Part shown: positions 8,721 to 18,457 of the stretch, one piece after another
Layout: every line of letters starts with the position of its first letter
Numbering within the stretch: the stretch's first letter is position 1
Made by a program: the position numbers and the translations under genes
The notes under the pieces: generated by a model
Databases searched by the model: none
Told to the model about the DNA's origin: nothing
What the model saw: the letters and a program-made list of their open reading frames with translations, nothing else
Source: Sphaerulina vaccinii
Lineage: Eukaryota > Ascomycota > Dothideomycetes > Mycosphaerellales > Mycosphaerellaceae
Direction of reading: 5' to 3'
Assembly: GCA_022570795.1 (NCBI GenBank)
Contig: JAKUDP010000016.1
Location: 124,001-188,000, forward strand
Length of the DNA: 64,000 nucleotides

Positions 8721-10744
8721 ATGAATGGAGTGCATGGCGAGCGCGAGCCTTCGGGTGACACCGATAGCCGTGCTCCCAAACGGAAAAGGACATCAGCAGC
8801 TGCTGAGGATGACGGCAGAGCTTCCAGGCATAGTAAAGCGTGTGCAAGTTGTCGCAGACTGAAGACGAAGTGCGATGTGGCGGATCCAGGGCGTGCCGGG
8901 GGTGATTGTTCACGTTGTGCTCGACTGGATATACAGTTCTTGAGAGAGCAGAGGACCTGGACCAGCACAGCCTGCGCAGAGTCGGCTTCAGAGCCTATGC
9001 AGCTCACCATTACCAAGCTTGAAAGAGCACTAGAAGACGTCCTGGAGAAACTTAAAATGCCAGCTCTGGACCTGTACACTTCGCCAGCGATTGTGCAGCC
9101 ACGCAAACCGCCACAAGCCTCGCGTTCTCAATCTGAGGAATGCGAAGAATCGGAGAAAGCTCGAGACGTCTCACCAGATCCTATGAACAGCTTGATAGAG
9201 GCAACTCGTCCCAATGGTCTCCGGAGTCAGCTACGCTCTGTCAAACAGCGTCGCAAGGGTGGCATGCGTCGCAAAGACCATGACTTGATAGCACAGAACC
9301 TGCTCGCAAGTGAAGACGCTGCTCAAATGCTAGAGCTCTTCCAAAAGAACCACGCCGGTCATCTCTTCTCGGCTGGCATCGGCGCCGACGCTACAGTGGA
9401 CTCACTGCGTGCCTCGTCAACTGTGCTGTTCACTGCTGTAATGCTTGTTGCTGCGTTCCACATGACCGGAAAAGAAAGCTTGCATGAGAAGATACATGGC
9501 ATCTTCATGGGTTTGGTCAACTCGGTCATGTGGGATCGATTTCATACCCTAGACGACATTCGTGGACTGGTGATCGCTGCTTTCTGGCAACCGTATCTCA
9601 GCTGGAAGCTGTCTGGATTGTCAATACGCATGGCCACCGGACTCAATACATCACGCCTTCTATACCGCCTTATCAGAGCTGTCTGTGAGCGATGATGAAC
9701 GTAAAGACTGCCTTGAGACGACTCGCCTATGGTATCTGCCATACGTACTAGATCATCAGTCTAGCATCGCATACACGCGACCATCGTCAATGTCAGAACT
9801 TCGGCCGATCAAGGACTTTGAACTGCTGTTACAATCGGAGAGCTGTATGCCAGCTGATCGAGCTCTGATCGCACAGGTCACTGGTCTCGTGGCGTTGGGT
9901 AGAGCTTTTGACCATTTCGGGCTCAATCCTCGTCGCACTATGGCCGGACATGATGCATCGATACTGAACCACTCGAGATTTACCGACAGTGTGCAGACTT
10001 GGTATGAGATGGTCTGTTTCAGAGTCTGATTCGGTCACTCGTGATGTGAATCTGCAATACCACTTCAGCAATCTTGTCTCGCATTCGCTCGTTCTTCTTG
10101 TTCGTGGCAGACCACTCGACAGGCTCTGCGAGATGCCATTCAGTCTCCGGCCTCTCGCACTCAGAGCAATCGACTCCGCTCACGCAGTACTACAGCACTT
10201 CATGAACGATCCTGATTTCGTGAATAGAGTTGCTGGGGTCCCGCTATACGTGCATAGCACTATTGCCTTCGCGGTCGTATTCCTCCTGAAGCTGGCATAC
10301 AAGTGGCATGACATAGGCATTTCCATCAATCCTAGTGATCGTACGATTCCACTTATCGAGGATGTAACACGCGTCTTACGAGCTTGTAAGGTAGGTGCCA
10401 GTCACATGGTCTTCAGCATGGCGAAGGGCTTCGAAAGAATGCTACAACAGCTTGCGAATGACCATACTACGCAAAGAGAATCTGCCGGAACAGTGGCCGC
10501 CGCCGAGCTTCGCAGCGAGGGTTCTAGCGACACAGTTGACGCTCAAAATGCACAGCAGGTATCGTCCTCAGCATATTCTCTCGGACCCGACTATCTCCAC
10601 GTTGACGAGTTTCCTCGAACGACTTCAGCATCGAACTGGGAGCTACAAGATGAGGAGCTGTGGTCAGTGGCTATGGGCTATGATCTACTCGAGCCTCCAC
10701 TGCACGGCCTTTCAGGTTACGACTTCGCACCTGCAGAATGGTAG
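8721..10744 (+). pseudogene. Zn2Cys6 transcription factor disrupted by two frameshifts
   Basis: A fungal binuclear-cluster regulator in three reading frames. The DNA-binding region (residues about 35-70 from 8721) has CxSCRRLKTKC then CSRC, with a basic LKTK loop. The sixth cysteine expected six residues after the last CxxC is Phe (TTC at about 8934). Homology to the family's regulatory region continues to SIRMATGLN near 9648. There a single extra base, or a two-base loss, moves the frame: HHAFYTALSELSVSDDERKD and the following Trp-Tyr-Leu segment are read in the next phase. A second shift of the same sense occurs near 10007, after TWYE, where the continuation (WSVSESDSVTRDVNLQYHF) is in the third phase and runs to a stop at 10744. 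Neither site can be a spliceosomal intron, since the offset is only 1 nt. Recent pseudogenisation or assembly error are both possible. Likely former regulator of the adjacent PdxA-like gene. Confidence 0.75.
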
Positions 10745-11034
10745 CTAGTCTGCCAACCTGTGTGTTCGCTAGGGAGAGGCATGTAGCGAGCCTCAGACAT
10801 TGGCAACCACGTTGAGTATGAACAAGGCCAGAGAGTAGAGAAGGGCGAACCCACTTATGTTACCAAGGTACGCAGGAATGCTGTCTTCGCGGAGAGCGAT
10901 AAATGACACGTGGCTTTCTTCAAAAGATTACTCACTTTCTGACAGCGTCTTGCATATGAAGCAGCAAGCATCAACGACCATCCACACGTACAAGTCTGCG
11001 GCAATCACAAAGTAAACAACACCGCGTACGCACA

Positions 11035-11670
11035 ATGTCGAACCTCTGGGGCCTGCCGCAGGAACTGCGAGATGACATCTACGAGAGGGTGTTAATGGCT
11101 GGCGACAGATCCGGTCCGTCGCAACTACCTGTACGCCTCGATCTGATATGCAGTCGTATACGAACGGAATCAAGACGACTATATCGCAGTAAGAAGATAC
11201 GGGCGGCAGTCTTGGAACGATACTGGGCTCCATATTCTATCGAGGAGTTCTCGTTATTCGATTACGAAAGCGCGGTCTTGCTAGGATGCAAAGATTATGT
11301 CAGCTACACCTCGAAGAGGTGGATCACGATCCCAACACCTAATCGCATCAAATACAGCGCTCTCACGATAGAGCTGAAGAGAACAGTGTATGAACTGTGG
11401 TCACATCGATTAGACATAGAGCAGAGGGCTCGTGACGAGCGAGGTCCGTGGTACAAACTTTGGCCCGATATGCTGGACGATGTCACTGAGCTAGAGCTTA
11501 CCCGTTTCCTCCAAGAGGCCGGTGACAGACTCGAGGGCCTCATCGACCACGAAAATCAGACTGTCTCTGTTGCCCGCGCACAACAGGAAGCGATGTTATT
11601 GCTGCGAGAATGCCCTAAGGAACTATTAAATCTCAATGTGCAAGCTGCTGTGATCGCGAAAAGCAATTGA
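11035..11670 (+). CDS. Small F-box/2EXR-like protein, paralog A
   Basis: 211 residues, no intron. The N-terminus (residues 4-25) has a W-x-LPQELRDDIYE motif of the kind found at the start of fungal F-box-like/2EXR proteins, followed by a GDRSGPSQLPVRLDLIC segment and a Arg-rich RTESRRLY stretch. The remainder has mixed helices without a recognised catalytic motif. It is clearly paralogous to the gene at 17582-18163: both share the Leu-Pro-Gln-Glu-Leu-Arg-Asp opening, the GDR-[ST]-GPSQLPVRLDLIC block, a [VT]-LER-[YF]-W segment, a WITIPTP block and a Leu-[IV]-DH-x near the end. The two paralogs bracket the STAND gene in the same orientation. Function is unknown; substrate-adaptor roles proposed for F-box-like proteins would be speculation. 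Confidence 0.65.
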   Translation: MSNLWGLPQELRDDIYERVLMAGDRSGPSQLPVRLDLICSRIRTESRRLYRSKKIRAAVLERYWAPYSIEEFSLFDYESAVLLGCKDYVSYTSKRWITIPTPNRIKYSALTIELKRTVYELWSHRLDIEQRARDERGPWYKLWPDMLDDVTELELTRFLQEAGDRLEGLIDHENQTVSVARAQQEAMLLLRECPKELLNLNVQAAVIAKSN

Positions 11671-12636
11671 ATGTCGAGATCGATTACGAGCGGCCTCTCG
11701 CAGCAGATGGCGGTGACGATGACAGAAGCAGCGGGCTCCGACCAGGATCGCGGGTGTCTCCCGAGAAGCAGAGACACATGGTCTTTCTGTCTCGCGATGC
11801 TAAAGCCCTTTCAATACTGAGAGCATCAAGCACTCAGAAGAAAAGCCAGTGCCTGTCCGTTATCTGGAACTAGATCAACTCTGAACTGGGAGTATATAAG
11901 AGGCTAGGGGGGGTAGGAGCTGATTTCATGATCTCGCAGACCAGATCATGGGTGAGATTGATGAATCTTTCTTTATACTAGATCAAAACATATCAAGGCA
12001 TTTATTTGATTTCAGAGAATCTAGGTCAATCGTGACACATGTCGCTGTACAAGCTCAGAAAGCTATATTTTCAGAGAATCGTTAATCCAGGATTCCGTAG
12101 ATTCAGCTTTGTTATCTCAGGTGATCGAGCTCAAGGCTTCCAGGTATCAGTTTCAAGTCTTCAGCTGTTGAATGGCTTCTTAAGAGTTTCGATTCGTTCA
12201 CGCCTTTGCACCTCATCGTCGCCTCAGTTGTTTCGGGCAACCCTAACCTTGGAAGGAAGCGCAGAACGAGAAATTATGGCAATGAGTCTCTTGTATAAAA
12301 GAAGTCCTGGCATTTAGAAATGCGCTCCTGCCACTCACGCTCCATGGACGCGACTCACGCAATAACAACAAACACCTGATACACGTCGCTATCCCCCACC
12401 GTCCGACGCGAAGGACCATGAACTGTACAGAAGATCACGACAAGCCATGGCCCATATGTGGCCGATCTGGTCACGAGCTGAAGATGATCCCGACGCCACC
12501 AACATGCAGGCGGATCCTTCAGCACGCGAGCTGAAGTCGCTGTATTGCTCACTATTTAGATGGAGGCCATAGCCAGTGAGAATGGTAGTTCACCGCTTAG
12601 CTTACATTAGCTGCGAACGCGGCATAGTCTCTTACC
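11671..12636. other. Intergenic, upstream of the STAND gene
   Basis: About 970 bp without a supported gene. An AT-rich patch lies around 11930-12080. A TATAAAA element occurs near 12293, about 340 bp before the proposed STAND start; a shared function cannot be shown. Confidence 0.4.
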
Positions 12637-15600
12637 ATGGTCAAGGGCCCAGAAGCCGTGAAGAGGATCAAGGCGGAGCTTGACAGAGACAATAGGTACG
12701 TGTCTATGCCTTTTGAATACTCCAGGGTTGATGGAAATGGTCGTTGCCGCCTCTCCAGCTTTGATGCTCGACTGCGCTGCTCAAAGCGGAGCCGAGTCGC
12801 GCAGATTCTTTCCGCGTAGTAACGAAGAGTGATTAAGAGCGTCGATTTCACACCCAAAGTATCTCTGATTCTCGGTGTAATCCACGCAGCTCGGCGCAGA
12901 GACAACGCAAGGGCGGCAACGACCATTTTCTTCGAGCCTTGCTCTGCGAATGCTAACATCATTCAGAGATGTAGCAGACCTCTGGAGCGATGCCCTCCGG
13001 CAATATAAGGGCATCGTCGGCACTGACCTGAAGCCCACGTTCGCAAACGTCAACGATATGATCGCCTTTGGCACCAAGGAGATGAACTCCTTTCACTCGT
13101 TTCGCCATAATCAGAAGAAGGTCGATAAACTTCGAAGTCTCTTCATGGCTAACATAGGTTACATCGAGACAGGTGCTCAGCAGCTTGTGGCGGCAGCAAC
13201 TCCTGCGTTTCCTCCAGCTGCGGCGATCGGCACTGCTCTCACATACATGCTTAGTGCTTGTAAGCAAGTATCTGCAGACTACGATGTGGTGAACGCATTC
13301 TTCGAGGACATGAACGCGTTCTTGCAAAGAATCACGATCCTGGAGTCAAGACTGCCGAAGTATCCTGCATACCGGAACTGCTTGATGGATGTCTTCACAG
13401 CCATTTTGAAAATGTGTGGATTCGCCACAAAGTATATTGAACTCGGACGACTCAAGAAATGGGTCATTAACATGATCAAGGGCGAAGACAGTGATCTGGG
13501 CGGAGCTAGAAAGTCTATGGACACTTCACTATCTCGCCTACAGTCCGCTACCGAGTACGCTATCTTAGGCAATACCGAGGAGAACAACCGCATGACTGTC
13601 GAGTTGCAGCAGAATCAGGACATCCAGACCGAGATGATTGAGAACCAGACCAAGATGCTTGAAGAAGTGCTTGAGCACCAGCAGAGCGTCAAGAACGATC
13701 TGAAGAACATTCAGAAACTCTTGGTAATGTTCGACCAGCAGCATCGTGACGATCAGCCCAAGAAAGCGTCCAAAGCAGCAACCAAGAATAAGCCTGCCAC
13801 ATCTCATCGAATCCGCAGCTACTTTGACGACACGATCAATCCCTCTCACGAGTACCACAACGTGAAGGAGCGCCTTATACCGGATACTTGCCAGTGGCTA
13901 TTCGAGCAGGAAGAGTGGAGCTGGTTTACCGATCTGGACCTGGCAAAGCAAGAAGGAGTACCCATCCTCGTGATCGAAGGTGAAGCTGGACTTGGTAAGA
14001 GCCATCTCGCTGTCTCGATTTACGACCAGTTGGTCAAGTCTGCGTCACCAGATACCTGCGTGGTGAACTTCTTCTTCCGCGAGCAGGGGTCCGTAGATCT
14101 CTGCACATTCTACAATGCCATTAATTGGGCTGTCATCCAAGTGGCCGAGCAAAATGCTGCTCTCTGCGAAAGACTGAATGTCGAGATCCAGCGGGAGGAC
14201 CTCGAACTTGATACCTGGGAGTGGAAAGATATCTGGTCACATCTACTGGTCCCTCTCTTTCCCGGCGATTCTCCTGCCAAGCTGTACATCGTCTGGGATG
14301 GCCTGGACGAGCTCCTCTTCAGAGAGAAGAATAAACTCCTCGCATTCTTATCTGAGTTGAAGGCAGTTCACAATGCCAGCATATCTCTAGTATGCACAAC
14401 ACGCCCGGATACGGAGATCAATCAGACTATCCAAACAGCGAACATGAAATACGCTCGCGTCACGCCAGCAATACAGGTCGCAGACACGCAATCTCTTATC
14501 TGGAATCATCTGAACCACGATGATGGCCTCAAGCGATTCTCGAAGTATGCCAAGCAGACCATAGTCAGCAAGCTTGTCGAAAGGGGGGAAGGTCGGCCAC
14601 CACATACCCTTCTCTTCTGCGAACATATTCTGAGACAAGCTAACGCCGTCGGACGAGAGGCGTTGGTCCTCAAACGCCTGAATAGTCTGCCCGAAGATTG
14701 GCTTGGCTTGTACAAGATCATGCTCGATGATGTACAGCGTCACTCTCCGGTTGCCGCACTTCCGGCCATGAAGCTGCTGTTCAAGTGGTCCGCATTCTCC
14801 AATCGGATCTTAACGCTGGACGAGTGTCTATCCTTGCTCAAAGTCAGCGGCTACGAAGCATTTGATCTCGAACGGGAACTGCAGGGCAACTCGTTGTCCA
14901 AATTCTTCCGCGTGGCTCCAGCCGAGGAGCGCAATACTGCTGGTACTATCACGGAAGAGCCGAGTCTGGCGTCGCTGAGCAACACTCCGGAGCATAATGA
15001 TACCATAGATAGCGACGGCGATCACCCTCTACGTTTCCACGATCGCAGTATGCAAGAGTTCTTTGCGGCTGGTGATGCTTATGAAGACAGCTTGCGCACG
15101 CCATCAGAGAAAGCTCATCGCGACATATTCTTGCTGTGCAAACAGATCCTGTGCGGAGAGCACAAGGAAGTACATCGCAGCCTGAGAGTATACGCTGCAG
15201 GGGAATGGCTTTACCACCTCAGCTGGGCTGGAACGAACGAGTATGTTGCTCAAGCTGATAGAATCGCTGTGTTGCAGGCACTGGCGACGATCATGACCAA
15301 TACAAGCAATGTCGCTGCGGTGCTCGAAGAACTGGACGTAGATTACGATAATCAGCTTTGGGCATTCTCAGATGACCTCTTCACCGAAAATTTGACATAC
15401 CTGGGCAAGGTCGGCGTGGAACTGGCAGCTGAGCTTCCACGCAACATGCGAGAGTGGTATCAGCAGATCTCAGAAGACGTTCATTGCGCCTTTGTGCCGC
15501 TGGCGAAAGCACATGTAGCCAACTGGTTCAATGCCGAGAGCCCGCGAGCAGTACTCCAGAGTTACCGCTTTGCGAGGCAGTGCATGAAATTGGTGAGTAT

Positions 15601-17467
15601 CCTCGAATTTGGTTGATATCCTGTAGCATTGTGGCGCGGTGGCCATGGCTAACAAGAGCCTTTGCAGACGAACTACAAACACATCCTTGTGCAAGGTGTC
15701 GATGGCGAAGATCCAAGTCCAGATGACGAGATCTTCCAGTACGACGGAGTCGAGATCATGGGCATCTTCAATGTATTTGAGGACATACCCAAGGACGGCA
15801 AAGCTTACAGGGCACTATGCGCGCTGCTCGAAGGCCACTCCCACTATTTCGAGGCTCGTCAAAATGCTTTGAAAGGCATTGAGTTGTTGCCCGAAGGACT
15901 TGAATGTCACAAAGTGCGACTTATCCTAGCAAATGCTTATCTGGGCCTGGATGAGTTTCAAGAAGCCGCTGAAACAGTCAACGCGGTGCTAGCCTGGTCT
16001 GATGCTCCGCCATATGTACGACGTCGTGCTCTGGTCAACCTTGCTAAAGTGCAAAAGGCGAAAGGCAACTGGGAGGATGCCGCCAAGTCATATCAAGAAG
16101 CAAGACAAGCTGATTCGCAGGAGCCTATGCCGGGTGCTGATCTCAGCGAAGAGCTCAGAATCTACTTTGAGCAGCGGGCTGATGCGAAGATGATGGAGCT
16201 TGTTACGACCTGGACGACCACGGAAAAGCTGACTCTGATGACCTGGAACTACGATGGCACTGGACATCGCGAGTTCTTTCAAGCGGCTGGTAGAGCCGGC
16301 AAGATTGATGTTGCTGTCCAGATATATGAAGAAGTGATCAGGATTCTGGACAACCTCGACTCTTCTGCCCCAATCAGATACCAGCTTGCTCAGGCCGAAT
16401 GGACCATCAATGGCGATATCGAGGGTGCCAAGGCCTTGCTCAACGACATCCTCGATTCGACGTCTGATGGCAACGCATTCAAGTTTACGAACGAGGATCC
16501 TTCGTACACCCTGGTGGTGTCCATCCTGCTGATGACAGATCTCATATACGAGCAGTATCGTATCAGCTCAGACCCTGCTACGAAGGCAGAGCTCTTTACT
16601 GAGATCAAGGGCTTGACAAGCAGACCTCTAGCTCAGTCAATTGCCCCTTCACGATCAGATCTACATCATCATACCGTGATAGTGTCGAAGATGGCGCGCA
16701 AGATGGGATCCGCTCTCGAGTTTCAGACTACACTTCAGAGTGCTTTCGATGCTTGTTATGAAGCTCTGATCGACAACGTAGGCTGGAATGATTGGCTGAA
16801 CATCATGAACATGGCCAGCATTGTAATGCAGCTCGATGGTTTGGAGAGGGAAGCTGAAATTCTGGTCTCAGCACAATTCTCACAGCTGGACCCGAATGCT
16901 GTAGACAAGGACAAGGACAGTGATGATGAACCTGCAACAAGTAACACTGCTGATGTCCCACAAGCGACTGCTGGTGCCGAGAGTGTTAAAGCAACGTCAG
17001 TCACGGACAACGCAGACAATGATGAAGAAGAAGAAGAAGAAGGAGAAGACGATGATACTCCTGATGCCAACAGCGACGCAACCTCCCTAGCACCAACCGA
17101 CGAAGGAGATCTCAGCAATGCCTGGGTCGAATGTGATGGTGACTGCCATCCTAACAAGGAATGGGAGTACTGGAAAGGTCGCACCATGTACGTCTGCCTT
17201 GTTTGCAGAGCTACGAATCTCTGCGAAGAATGCCACGACAAGCGACAAGCATACAACAAAGATAAGACCAAGTGTCCTGTCCCAGGACCCTACTTCTGTG
17301 GTCGAGATCACAAGTACATTAAAGGTCCTATCGAAGGCTGGCAAGGCGTGACGAATGGCATACTCAGTATCGAGGGAGAAGAAGACGTGGACTTCAAAGT
17401 GTGGTTGGAAGAGCTACGCAATGATAAATGGGCAAAAGCTTGGCAACGATTTTGGTTGGAAGAGTGA
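12637..17467 (+). CDS. NLR-like STAND protein: Goodbye-like, NACHT, TPR, cysteine-rich C-terminus
   Basis: Exons 12637-12695, 12967-15592 and 15668-17467 join in phase to 1494 residues. I place the start at 12637 because a GTACGTG donor there and a GCTAACATCATTCAG acceptor join a short exon directly to the conserved VADLWSDAL segment; the later ATG at 12950 falls inside that intron. Residues about 20-140 resemble the fungal Goodbye N-terminal domain (LW-x2-AL-x2-Y). A coiled segment follows (about 230-290), then the NACHT-type NTPase: Walker A GEAGLGKS at 358-365, Walker B LYIVWDGLDEL at 459-469, and a CTTRPDTEI sensor near 496. Exon 3 contains TPR-like helices (about 940-1055), an acidic run near 1350, and a ZZ-like cysteine cluster (about 1383-1440) with C-x3-C, C-x2-C-x5-C-x2-C and a final C-x3-H. 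STAND proteins with this plan act in fungal non-self recognition and programmed cell death; that role here is inference. Confidence 0.86.
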
Positions 17468-17581
17468 GCAGTGGTACGGGTGAACTCAGCTTGCCTATCC
17501 GACAAGTGGCTTCTCTTCGTGTGGTTGCGAGTCTTCAAAACTCCAACAAGAGCAGGAAGCTGCCCATATCACACTACTACA

Positions 17582-18163
17582 ATGGCCCTATGGAGCCTGC
17601 CTCAAGAGCTACGAGACATCACCTACGAACTAGTCCTAACGAACGGCGACAGGACTGGCCCTTCACAACTCCCGGTCCGCCTCGATCTCATCTGCAAGCG
17701 GATACGCTCCGAGACTAGACGCCTCTACAACAACAAAGCCATTCGTGCGACAGTTCTAGAACGATTCTGGACACCATACCCTCTCGGTAAATCGGACCAC
17801 GTACCCCTACAACGGCCGCCGGACATTATCCATTCGAAAATATGGATCACAATCCCAACACCCAAGAATGCTCAATACAGTGCCCTGATTATCACGCTCT
17901 ATATGTCTGATATCATGCAACAATCGCGTCTTCGCGTTATTGGAAGAGGGAAAGGAGGGGCGGAGTACCAAGTTGATTTGGTTGGACTTGACATTGTTGG
18001 GAACGTAGAGCTTGAGTTCCTTTTTGGAGAGGTACTTGAAAGACTGAAATGCCTGGTTGATCATAGGGACCGAAACCAGAAAGCACTTGGTAGAGAAGTA
18101 AGACATCTGATACAGTCGTGGATAGAGTATTTCGACCTGAGTTCTCTCAAGTTCTATTCGTAG
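17582..18163 (+). CDS. Small F-box/2EXR-like protein, paralog B
   Basis: 193 residues from the ATG at 17582, chosen because MALWSLPQELRD aligns with the start of paralog A (MSNLWGLPQELRD). An in-frame ATG at 17471 would add 37 residues with no counterpart there. Shared blocks with paralog A are the LPQELRD opening, GDRTGPSQLPVRLDLIC, a SETRRLY segment, LERFW, WITIPTP and a Leu-Val-Asp-His near the end; the middle and C-terminal thirds have diverged and are shorter. The gene lies 114 bp after the STAND stop, same strand, and converges on the phospholipase D gene. Tandem duplication around the STAND gene, or insertion of the STAND gene between duplicates, would explain the arrangement. Molecular function unknown. 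Confidence 0.62.
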   Translation: MALWSLPQELRDITYELVLTNGDRTGPSQLPVRLDLICKRIRSETRRLYNNKAIRATVLERFWTPYPLGKSDHVPLQRPPDIIHSKIWITIPTPKNAQYSALIITLYMSDIMQQSRLRVIGRGKGGAEYQVDLVGLDIVGNVELEFLFGEVLERLKCLVDHRDRNQKALGREVRHLIQSWIEYFDLSSLKFYS

Positions 18164-18457
18164 CTGACCCATCATGGAGCCACACTCACGAAAACGGTCG
18201 CTGCGCACTGCATGCATCAGAGAGATTGTAGGAGGCATGCCCAAAGATATTTATATTTATGGTCTGCGAATGAGCTAATAGGAGCGGAAACTTGACACCA
18301 CGGTCGTCGCTCACCGTGACTCGATTAGCATATATAAACCCCCAAGGATAAAGGACGACCACGAGTGCAGAGAACCATGCTGTTCACTATTCATTCCTTC
18401 CTTCTTACAATCTTCCTTCACTACACCCCTCCCTACCTAATCTTATTGTCTTTAAAC

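Noticed and set aside
12950..12966. ATG at 12950 as the STAND start
   Set aside because: Lies between a CTAAC branch site and its CAG acceptor; an upstream exon joins in phase and gives a more natural N-terminus.
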